The notes beneath the pieces were generated by a model. The model was given only the letters and a program-made list of their open reading frames with translations, did no database searches and was not told the origin of the DNA. From NCBI GenBank assembly GCA_949126835.1, contig OX421501.1, positions 2,662,117 through 2,726,116 on the forward strand: 64,000 nucleotides of DNA, in the 5' to 3' direction. This DNA comes from Anisus vortex (lineage: Eukaryota > Mollusca > Gastropoda > Planorbidae). Positions within the stretch are counted from its first letter, which is position 1, and every line of letters starts with the position of its first letter. Positions 55,748-64,000 of the stretch are shown in pieces. Position numbers and translations under genes: made by a program.

Positions 55748-58700
55748 TTTGTATAGCGCTGCCAACAAACATAATGTAAGCTCAGAGCGCGTTTAACATA
55801 CAACTAAGAATACGGATATTACCCTAGGCCAGGTGACAGAGCTAAATTGATGATTAAAAAAGACAAAACACAAATAAATGTAGTATAACCGACCCAACCC
55901 ATAAATAAGACAGTAAGTTTCTAAAGCATGTTAAATGTTATCTAAGGTAAATATTGAAATAATGAGTTTTTAAGTTCTGTTTGAAAGTAACAGTAGAGCT
56001 TGTTCGCCTCAGTTGAATAGGAAGTTGATTCCACACCTTCGGACCGGATACTGAGAAGGCTCTAAGGCCAACTTACACTACTAAATGAAACGCACAAAAA
56101 AAAAAAGTAATAAAAAAGATAAGCTATATGCTTTTATTGACAATGCGTATCATGACTTCTTGATACCGGACTTAAAAGAGCATAATATCCTTGTATTATA
56201 TTTATATGAACTACGCTTATGTTTGTTTTCTTCCTTGTGTGAGGCAGATAGTGAAATCTTCGGGTGACGAATGCGTATACAAATTGATTATAAGGATTTT
56301 TTCGAAAAAGTTTATATACCTATGTAATTATATTTACTAAAATATACTTATAAATACTTAAATTAATATATACTTAAATATATAAAGAGATTTAATGACT
56401 CGTTGGAGTTAAGTCATCTTTTATTTCTTGAAAGCTGTTCTTTTTCTTCGAGGTTTTAGCTTGATTTAGATAAGAATTTCTTCTTCATTGTATTCAGTGC
56501 ACATGTCTCAACATTACAAGAATACGAACGGTTCAAACAGATTAAACTTTAATGGGAGTTGCAATAGTAATATAATTAGTTAGATAATTTTTTTTATCTT
56601 ATCTTATACATTACAGACGCTCTTTATATAAAGAAGATTATTATGTCTTACGCTCATCCGTGGTCCGAGTCAAGTTTTGAATCTTTATTTATGTTGTAAT
56701 TGATGTTAAGTTACTGGCTTTCATGGTTTGTTCAGGCAACCAATTTCATGCCCGAATGCCACTCAGGAAGAAAGAGTACTTATAATAATGCATTTGTTCT
56801 CGCATAAGGGATAAAGAAAGTGATTTTGTCTTTATGTTTATCTGAACATTGCAACAGGTTATTATTGGGTTGTATTTCTAAATTAGAGTTTAATGCCTTA
56901 TGTATTATAACTACTTTACTCTTTGCCCTTCTGTCCTCTAGTGTTATTGAAAATGGCCGGTCACTACAAAGAACATTAAAAAGAGCTAGATCTAGCATAA
57001 AATAAAAACATTGGGAAGCCGTATGGAAACAAAGGGATTTTGTTGGTTCCATCTATAGAGTCGTTGCACGATTTCACCACCAGCAATACAATAGAGTTAC
57101 ACGAGGTACGGACGCCAGAGAGTGAATTCAATAGACTATTTTAAAGACCATTCCACCCCCCCCCCCCTGGTCGAGCGTCAGTGCGTTATGCTGGTGATCC
57201 GAAGGCTCTTGGTTTGAATCCTGGTGGAGGCTAGGATTTTTTTTCCCCGGGGACTTGAGGGTGTCCCTGAGTCTACCCAGCTCTAACATTAGTTGGGGTA
57301 AAGTAAAGGTGGCTGGGCATTGTGCTGGCCACACAATCCCTTAGTATGCCATGGCCACAGAAACTGGTGCACGCTGCTTCATCAGCCCCATGATCAGTTT
57401 AGTCCGAAGGGTACTTTACTAACACCCCCCTCTCTCATTGGACTATCGCTTTGGTGCAATCTCTATTAAATTAAAACTATACATGTATATTTGTTTATTT
57501 ATTTTTATTTCAGAGCATATCACTAATAATGGATGAATTAAATGCTACTAATGATAGAATCAGAGTCACGTATTTGCAAATAGTGAAAGAACGTGGGCAG
57601 TTTGAAGTTAGACCATACAAGTTCTCGAGCACTTGGCTGCAACTGTAAATAATTGCGTCTTATATATATTCAAAGACTATAATAAGATGGACTGCCTGCT
57701 CTATTTTTAGAGCTGAATATGTTGTTTTTTTTAGTGCGCAGCCAATAACGCTGTCCTAGATGCAGTTAGATAGTTATTGTACCTAAAGTTTTCTATCTTA
57801 TTATATTCTTTGGTATATTAATATGCACTATCTCAGGGGTCGGGAACCTATGGCTCGCGAGTCGGATGTGGCTCTATTGATGGCTGCATCTGGCTCGCAG
57901 ACAAACGTTCGATTTTAAAAATAATTCTTTAGACTCCTTTGATTTACATATTAATTGCATATTAATATTTCATTCTACAAATGAGCTAAAGTCTACTACA
58001 GCTCAGCATCAGAAAAATTCAGAGACATAATTATTGTACTTTTAGTGTTGAAATTACATTGAAGGCACACATTTACTTGAATTTTTAGTTTTAAGCATAA
58101 TGTATGGCTCTCACAGAATTACTTTACATAATATGTGGTGTCCATGGCTCTCTCAGACAAAAAGGTTCCCGACCCCTGCACTATCTGAATAAACTGTGAA
58201 TGTAGTACTCCGTCTGTTTATGTGTGAATGTGTATGTGTTTTAATTGAAATTGGAGACATTAGATACATGGTTAAAAAGAGAAGGAGGAAAAATTTGTTC
58301 GATTTTGTTTTAACATCTTGCTTGTCCTTGTGTTTCAGGAATCCATATCTAACTCAGGAATATTTGGATCAGGTCCAGAATGATAACCTAGATCCCCTCA
58401 ACTCAGACTGTGTCAGGAGATTCCGTGCAGCGAATTGCCCTCCCTATACGGGCACCTATCCCGGGTGCACACTGAATGAAACAGTAAGTAGTCGCCCTCG
58501 GGTGCGTTCTAAAGGTTCGTGGATTCACGACACATATTTCGATATGGGGCGGCAGGTCATACATTGTGCGGGCATGCAGTGTATCAATGTTCGCCGAGGC
58601 TATAGAAATGCTATAGAAAAATGTGGGCACGGGTGTCCAAGCGGCAGCGCGTTCGACTGGCCAACCGAAGGTCCTGGATTCGAATCCTGGTGCAGGCTAG

Positions 58701-59844
58701 GATTTGTTTTCCCTGGTCTGGAGGGTGTCACGGAGTCTACCCGGATGGGTACCTGGCGTTATTTGGGGTTAAGAAAGGCGACTGTGCATTGTTCTAACCA
58801 CACAATCACCTAGTGTGCCTGGCCACAGAAACTGGTGAACGATGCTTCACCGGCCCTATGATCAATTTGGTCCGAAGGGTACTATAGAATTGGGAGTGTC
58901 TGTTTGTTGGTAAACATCTTCTTACTTTCAAGGGGGTGTAAGTACTGACTTCTTTTACTTGATGGGATGACCTGGACACTGCTAGCAGCAACTAAAAACA
59001 AATTGCAGGCATTCGAAAATAAATGCTTGATAAAAATCATGCGAATCTCCTACCTTTTTTGGACACGGCAACTGCCTTTTTTTTTGCATTAAGCTCTTAC
59101 GCCATATCAATATTTATTATTAACTTAATAATAACATGTTTTAGTATTTGAGATCATGTTATGTATGTGTCTGCGTTTACAGAGTCCGGTTACGAATACC
59201 GCTAAAATCTCATGTAGTGGACTTTCAATCACTGTGAAGGAGCCACCTTATAATGGCACACATATGTGGAAGAGAGAAAAGAGGTGGGTTATCTAGTGTG
59301 TGTTATTTAGTGGAGTTGATTCCTACAAAACGCATACTGTTAAGGTATAATATACTTATTAAGGTCATCAGTAGCTTTGTTAATACGCATTATAATAATC
59401 AGACTACGCACATATAACATTATGATGTAAAGAGAACAGTGACAATAATATTACATTTGCTTTAAAAAATATTGTACAACTATTATGTTGTTGTTGTTTT
59501 TTTTGCAACGCTTCAACCAATTAAAACAATGTCACTAGTGGTGTTAGTAGTTAGTCTAAACTGCAATGTTTCTCAATTTCCTTTCATTCCATTTTAAGAA
59601 TGTTAAGAAGAGAATTGTTGTGGGTGGTAGATTCACAAGTGTTGAACAAAACTGAAATAAAACAATAACAACAAAATAACACATACAAAATATTTGATAA
59701 AACAATTTTTTAGAGTTCTTTAATTTTTGCTTCTGAATTTAAAATCAAACTGTATATTTATCCTTTTACCATTTTCTATTGCACAGGGGATGTACTCTAA
59801 ATGCATATCAAAGGCCCAGAGAGGATCCATGTTTAGCACCATAA
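52349..59844 (+). CDS. secreted CpcT/CpeT-like protein, 6 exons, 211 aa
   Basis: Exons are 52349-52427, 54955-55076, 57514-57644, 58339-58483, 59183-59283 and 59787-59844. All have GT/AG ends, phases join without a break, the coding sum is 636 nt, and AATAAA follows at 59868. The first exon has an acceptor at 52335, so a non-coding exon should lie upstream. Residues 1-22 are a signal peptide (LAILCSLVGTLTG). The mature part has four N-x-S/T sequons and six Cys, and reads AMVFAGEFTALNESNPVQT, then YLQIVKERGQFEVRPYKF, then YPGCTLNET. This order (a G-x-F start, a Gln/Glu-rich strand, a YxF strand, a GC motif) and the length resemble the CpcT/CpeT family, which in cyanobacteria attaches bilins to phycobiliproteins. 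In an animal a ligand-binding secreted role is more likely. Gene structure is better supported than the family; the last exon is the least certain. Confidence 0.6.
52647..53020. mobile_element. hAT MITE (copy 1), 374 bp
   Basis: The ends caggggtcgggaacc and ggttcccgacccctg are inverted; the 8-bp duplication CACTAGAG is at 52639-52646 and 53021-53028. The interior has catctggctcgcagacaaat and ctcagcatcagaa. It lies in intron 1 of the secreted-protein gene (counting from the signal-peptide exon). Confidence 0.95.
53045..53390 (+). repeat. non-LTR retrotransposon 3' end (family 2), best copy
   Basis: An open frame of 80 codons (53114-53356) reads LNARTNAYKYSFFPSGIRAW, NGLPEQTRETSKLTSFKTLI and a basic end, the typical C-terminus of Jockey/CR1-type RT ORFs. 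The cggatgaacgtaggacgcaa block and an agagaagataagat tail follow. It is 5'-truncated. Confidence 0.85.
53617..54073. mobile_element. MITE with attatactccctttatt ends
   Basis: The left ttattatactccctttattt pairs with the right aaataaagggagtaataa. About 455 bp. The inner block tccaaatttcagctcgattg gaccacggg is the most conserved-looking. No ORF. The exact duplication is unclear. Confidence 0.6.
54220..54440 (-). mobile_element. non-LTR retrotransposon fragment (family 1), reversed
   Basis: The complement reads DMPNIYTLLGKAQLRC, HARRMPEGCLPKKVFYGELV and AGKRGKSRPHQL across a frame change, the same block as in the 21420 and 32860 copies. Confidence 0.65.
54441..54954. other. intron sequence, nothing seen
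   Basis: AT-rich sequence leading to the acceptor at 54954. Short ORFs have no motif. Confidence 0.5.
55155..55400 (-). repeat. LINE family-2 scrap and MIR-like repeat, reversed
   Basis: gattattacgtcctaccggt matches the reversed family-2 block; then (ATA)n and aaagcgctatcaacaaacat, which recurs at 55745. The order suggests two insertions. Confidence 0.45.
55704..56080. repeat. (AAT)n followed by a dispersed repeat
   Basis: About 14 AAT units (55704-55746), then tttgtatagcgctgccaaca. The start resembles 55265-55300. A gaaggctctaaggccaac end is at about 56060-56077. No ORF; class unknown. Confidence 0.6.
56085..56590. other. intron sequence, nothing firm
   Basis: A 60-codon ORF at 56085-56267 starts in a poly-A run and has no splice context. 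Confidence 0.4.
56595..57005 (-). repeat. non-LTR retrotransposon 3' end (family 2), reversed
   Basis: It starts with an atcttatcttatacattaca tail, then the complement of the cggatgagcgtaagacataa block and the RT C-terminal reading, and reaches upstream to LEDRRAKSKVVIIHKALNSN, collinear with 25250-25330. Confidence 0.8.
57174..57422 (+). mobile_element. SINE family A, near full length
   Basis: Head ggtgatccgaaggctcttgg and gtttgaatcctggtggaggc, body tgagtctacccagctctaac and ggcattgtgctggccacaca, tail gatcagtttagtccgaaggg tactttac. It lies in intron 2 of the secreted-protein gene, preceded by a C run. Confidence 0.85.
57671..57813. mobile_element. MITE with caaagactataataagatgg ends (copy 2)
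   Basis: The left caaagactataataagatgg pairs with the right tctatcttattatattcttt. It is 143 bp, half the size of the 11097 copy, and starts 26 bp after exon 3 of the secreted-protein gene. Confidence 0.7.
57834..58178. mobile_element. hAT MITE (copy 2), 345 bp
   Basis: Same ends as copy 1; the duplication CACTATCT is at 57826-57833 and 58179-58186. Same orientation as copy 1, with small internal deletions. Confidence 0.95.
58624..58885 (+). mobile_element. SINE family A, near full length
   Basis: Head gggcacgggtgtccaagcgg through gattcgaatcctggtgcagg, body gagtctacccggatgggtac, tail gatcaatttggtccgaaggg. It begins 140 bp after exon 4 of the secreted-protein gene, in the same orientation. 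Confidence 0.85.
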
Positions 59845-60021
59845 AAATTCAGAAAAAAAATGTTTCAAATAAAAACATTGTTTTAAAAAAAAGTGATTTT
59901 ATCGTTTGTTTAATTATAAGTGTGGTAATAATTCACATGGGGATTTATCTGTAAATACGTTTGATACAACATATCTTGGAGTCCTAAAACTTGATTAAAA
60001 AAAACACATCATAATGGATTA

Positions 60022-60880
60022 ATTGACAAGTCTTAGTGAAGCCTGACCTTTTCAGATGGAAGAGATCATGAACTTCAGGTGCTACTTTTAATTATTTTAG
60101 GCATTGCCTTAAACAAAAAAGCATGCTTTTACTGGTGTTTGACAATTGATTTCACCCTCGACGGCTAGTGCTGGTTTTTTAGAAATCTACAAAAGATACA
60201 AGATTAGCTCTGAGGAATCCGTTTTTAACATCAAAGGGAGTAGGCGATAATTAATACTCAAAGTGTTAGTCTCCTTATGTTAAATTTAGCTTTGTTTATA
60301 AAATAAATTAGTTGCGTTTCTTGGTTATCTATCAACCACAATGTGTAGATTCATAAAAACATAAAACGAAATTCTTTTACATCAATCAATAAGTTTGAGA
60401 ATATAAATAGGTGATTTTTCACGCTAGACATTCACAATCCATCGTTTTCTTTTGGCAACATCTTTTGGAAATGAAATAAAATGTAATCCTATACATCTTT
60501 TCGTATCCTACAACCAGTAACGCAGCACACAGACATGTTTTGAAGCAAATGAACGAATGGGACCGGACATGTTTTAGTCTTCAACCTTTTAAGCATGTAT
60601 AATATTTAAGACTTGTCCATTAACAATTTTCATTTCCATTCGATCATTTAATATTAAAAAAATGAATGTGTGTAGGGTTACTGATTGTACCATAGATATA
60701 TATGGTTGTACGAAAAGATGTAGGAGATTTAATTTTATTTCATTTCAGAAAGAATGGGGTTGATATCAATTGTCAAACACCAGCAAAAGCATGCTTTTTT
60801 GTTTATTAATTTAAAAAAAGAACCAGAAGTTCGCGATCTCTTCCATTTGAAAAGGTCACGCCTCATTAAGACTTGTCAAT
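60022..60880. mobile_element. element with long inverted repeats, about 859 bp
   Basis: Arms of about 130 bp (60022-60150 and 60765-60880) are inverted and clearly related: attgacaagtctta at the outside, cctgaccttttcagatggaa inside, then agcatgctttt.ctggtgtt and tgacaattgat. The 610-bp middle has no ORF. It could be a foldback or MITE-type DNA element, or two opposite copies of one short repeat. A single arm is at 188-301. Confidence 0.65.
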
Positions 60881-61142
60881 ATTGGAGTCATCGTCAAATT
60901 ATCTTTTAGACAAAACAAGCGATATCAAAATAAAGCAAAGATATAAAGACATTAAAAAATATATAAATATAAACATATATAAACATAGTCTAGTCTCTGA
61001 GTCCGGTGCACGAACATTTTATCCCGCGACAGTTAATCCCTGACACTTCTTCTTCTTCTTCGTTCTCAATATTTGGTTAATTTAATCACACGACAGATAG
61101 TCCCAGAAACAGAAATAAGAAGAAATAAAACAAAATTAAATA

Positions 61143-62178
61143 TATTTAAACGGTACATTTAGATTTATTACACAGTACATTTATATTTATTACACTGTAC
61201 ATTTATATTTATTAAACAGTACTCTTATATTTATTATACAGTATATTTATATTTATTACACAGTACATTTATATTTATTAAACAGTGCATTTATATTTAT
61301 TACACAGTGCATTTATATTTATTACACAGTACATTTATATTTATTACACAGTACATTTATATTTATTACACTGTACATTTATATTTATTAAACAGTACAT
61401 TTATATTTATTATACAGTATATTTATATTTATTACACAGTACATTTATATTTATTAAACAGTGCATTTATATTTATTACACAGTGCATTTATATTTATTA
61501 CACAGTACATTTATATTTATTACACAGTACATTTATATTTATTACACAGTACATTTATATTTATTAAACAGTACATTTAGATTTTTTACACAGTACATTT
61601 ATATTTATTACACAATACATTTATATTTATTACACAGTACATTTATATTTATTACACAGTACATTTATATTTATTAAACAGTACATTTAGATTTTTTACA
61701 CAGTACATTTATATTTATTACACAATACATTTATATTTATTACACAGCACATTTATATTTATTACACAGTACATTTATATTTATTACACAGTACATTTAT
61801 ATTTATTAAACAGTACATTTATATTTATTATACAGTATATTTATATTTATTACACAGTACATTTATATTTATTAAACAGTGCATTTATATTTATTACACA
61901 GTGCATTTATATTTATTAAACAGTACATCTATATTTATTACACAGTAGATTTATATTTATTAGACAGTACACTTATATTTATTACACAGTACATTTATAT
62001 TTATTAAACAGTACATTTAGATTTATTAGACAGTACATTTATATTTATTACACAGTGCATTTATATTTATTAGACAGTACATTTATATTTATTACACAGT
62101 GCATTTATATTTATTACACAGTACATTTTTATTTCTTACAGAGTACATTAAATTTATTACAAAGTACATTTAACGCAA
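61143..62178. repeat. 22-bp AT-rich satellite, about 47 copies
   Basis: The unit tatttattacacagtacatt ta varies at a few positions (acac/aaac, gtac/gtgc, cacagtagat). A higher-order block of about 180-190 bp repeats (61205-61395, 61395-61570, 61800-61900). The + strand reads Tyr/Ile/Leu-rich spurious ORFs because three units make 66 bp. Confidence 0.95.
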
Positions 62179-62179
62179 T

Positions 62180-62970
62180 TTAATAAAAGGTAATCAGAAG
62201 TATGCAAGTTAAATGTGAAGTTAAATGTAAAGTGAAAAAGAGAACTAAAAATTTAAAAAGTTAAATGTATGACAAGTAAACAATGTCACGCAGATAGACA
62301 AGAATTTCGCTCGAAGAGTAACGTTCCACAGCATTTATGACATACGTCTTTTGCGTCTGGTATCTCTTGGGGACAGACGGCTGCGAACCAGCGATTCGTT
62401 GCAGAAAAGACTTCTTTGCATCTGGATGTATCTGTCTGACAATCTATTTGTAGATCTATACCAATCAAAGCAAGTCTCCTTCGACCACAGACCAACACGC
62501 GCGGGTCCTACTTTGAAAACCATCTTGGTGAGGGGGGATTAAGTATCGCGGGATTAAGTGTCAATGGTACTATCTGTCTTGGGATCAAGTGTCAGGGATT
62601 AACTGTTGCGTGGTCAAATGTCACAGGATGGTTTTCATCCAAACCGATAGACAAGCATCATCATCATCATCAATATATTAATGATAGTCAAATAGGTTAA
62701 AATTGGGAAATTCAGAACCGCGAGCACGCAAAAATGTTTAGTGTTTATTAGTGCGAAAAAAAGTAAACAAGAGTATGACGTCTTCATGATGAAGTCACTT
62801 CCTTAGCAATGTGAACCATCCAACAAGACAACTTTGACGGCTGTACACCGCTGAGTTTCGGAGTTACTTTATAAGATTGAAGTGCTCTCTCTTAGCTAAT
62901 TGTCTTCTCTTTAGCAAGGGGGGCGTAAGTACATTAAGTATGATTTTACATGTTACGGGGTAAATAAATA
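62180..62970. other. no gene seen
   Basis: A mixed patch at 62280-62540 has short opposing ORFs without motifs; repeated phrases such as gggattaagtgtca occur at 62536-62610. A (CAT) run is at 62655. Confidence 0.4.
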
Positions 62971-62974
62971 TTAC

Positions 62975-63110
62975 TTCTCTTATCTTATACATTGCAGAAG
63001 GTCCTTCCATAAAGAAGATTATTACGTCCTACGCTGTTCCCGTAGTCTGAGTCTATTCTTGCATATTTTTGTTTTGCATTTGTTCTTGCATAAGGGATAA
63101 GAGATACAGC
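62975..63110 (-). repeat. LINE family-2 3' end, reversed
   Basis: tcttatcttatacattgcag tail and the complement of the family block (attattacgtcctacgctgt). Confidence 0.65.
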
Positions 63111-63224
63111 ACAGTCCCAACGAAAGTATCTCACAAAATATAAACTATGAACTTTTCACATATCCTTATAATATTTATTAATCGACCTAACTCTTATTTC
63201 TTAAACAATCTTATAGTTATAGCA

Positions 63225-63575
63225 AAGCCAAAACCACTTTCCTTATCCCTAATGCGAAAACAAATGCCTACAAGTACTCTTTCTTCCAGAGCGGCATCCG
63301 GGCATGGAACGGGTTGCTTGAACAAACCAGGGAAACCAATAACTTAACATCATTTAAAACATTAATAAGTAATATTAATACTATTTGCCTTTACTTTTGT
63401 GCTGTTTGTTCTCCCCCCCCCCCCTCCATCCCTCCATCCATTACCTTGCAATCCTGGCTACGCCTGAGATTCCCGTCGCGTACATTAAATGCAAGACTAG
63501 ACTCGGACCGCGGTTGAGCGTAGGACGCAGTAATCTTCTTCTATAACGTGTAGGATAATATACTAGAGCGGAATA
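63225..63575 (+). repeat. LINE family-2 3' end, interrupted
   Basis: RT C-terminal reading (CNALIPNANK-like to NGLLEQTRETNNLTSFKTLI), then a foreign block at about 63372-63480 with a C run and ctggctacgcctgag, then the family tail block with cggttgagcgtaggacgcag. Confidence 0.7.
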
Positions 63576-63629
63576 AGAGATCCTTCGGCGCGTATGTATT
63601 TCTCCCTTGTTCTCAAGTATATTCTGGAG

Positions 63630-63981
63630 CAGGGGTCGGGAATCTTTTCGTCTGAGAGAGCCATGGACACCACATATTTTGAAAAGCAATTCTGTGAGAG
63701 CCATACAGTATGTTTAAAACTAAAAATTCAAGTCAATGTGTGCATTTTGTGTAATTTCAACACTAAAAGTACAATAATTATGTCTCTGAATTCTTCTGAT
63801 GCTGAGCTGCAGTAGACTTTAGCTCATTTATAGAATGAAATATTGATATGCAATTAATATGTAGATTTAAAAAAAGTCTTTAAAAAAACAGTTTTTAAAT
63901 AATCGAACATTTGTCTGCGAGCCAGATGCAGCCATCAAAAGAGCCACATCTGGCTCGCGAGCCATGGGTTTCCGACCCCTG
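63630..63981. mobile_element. hAT MITE (copy 3), 352 bp, opposite orientation
   Basis: The ends caggggtcgggaatc and gtttccgacccctg are inverted; TTCTGGAG (63622-63629) and TTCTGAAG (63982-63989) form an 8-bp duplication with one mismatch. The interior is the reverse complement of copies 1 and 2. Confidence 0.95.
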
Positions 63982-64000
63982 TTCTGAAGGATTGAGAAAA

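Noticed and set aside
58640..58700. Possible tRNA gene (B-box gattcgaatcc)
   Set aside because: It is the head of a SINE; the cloverleaf cannot be completed and the same sequence heads other copies.
61285..61677. 130-codon Tyr/Ile-rich ORF
   Set aside because: Readthrough of the 22-bp satellite.

Overview
This is an AT-rich stretch of animal nuclear DNA. It has spliced genes with GT/AG introns, tRNA-derived SINEs, non-LTR retrotransposon 3' ends, hAT, mariner-like and PIF/Harbinger DNA elements, nested LTR retrotransposons and many minisatellites. A mollusc, probably a gastropod, is my best guess from the mix of repeats, but no single-copy marker in the window settles it. Nothing here looks bacterial.

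Two host genes can be assembled exon by exon, both on the + strand. (1) An ankyrin-repeat and SOCS-box (ASB-type) gene runs from 10736 to 29372 in eight exons. All junction phases match and the product is 512 aa, probably a substrate receptor for a Cullin-5 ubiquitin ligase. (2) A small secreted protein runs from 52349 to 59844 in six exons and 211 aa, with a signal peptide, six mature cysteines and four N-glycosylation sequons. Its pattern resembles the CpcT/CpeT chromophore-lyase fold family, which would be unexpected in an animal. A possible orphan terminal exon lies at 31270-31549. Intron 2 of the ASB gene holds a THAP-like exon (+) and a frame-broken SWIM-like exon (-), probably the remains of another element.

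Mobile DNA dominates the rest. 4428-8577 is a complete PIF/Harbinger element with TAA target duplications, a four-exon 422-aa transposase and a MADF/Myb-like partner gene. 35548-44174 is a nest. The outer, short LTR element carries no gag or pol but has a 275-codon reading frame starting with a Y-box cold-shock domain, apparently captured from a host mRNA. Into that frame a 6.9-kb Ty3/Gypsy-type element has inserted, with two 1034-bp LTRs that look identical by eye and a TTAG duplication. The inner element's single 1221-aa ORF has gag, protease and integrase, with the integrase before the reverse transcriptase, and stops just as the reverse transcriptase begins. The insertion is young but cannot encode its own polymerase.

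Layout: 1-4.4 kb minisatellites and dispersed repeats; 4.4-8.6 kb Harbinger; 10.7-29.4 kb ASB gene with repeat-filled introns; 29.4-35.5 kb SINE, LINE and hAT debris; 35.5-44.2 kb nested LTR elements; 44.2-52.3 kb SINEs, a mariner-like element and several minisatellites; 52.3-59.8 kb secreted-protein gene; 59.9-64 kb a long inverted-repeat element, a 1-kb 22-bp satellite, LINE ends and a hAT MITE. All alignments were made by eye; family names without a clear motif are inferences.
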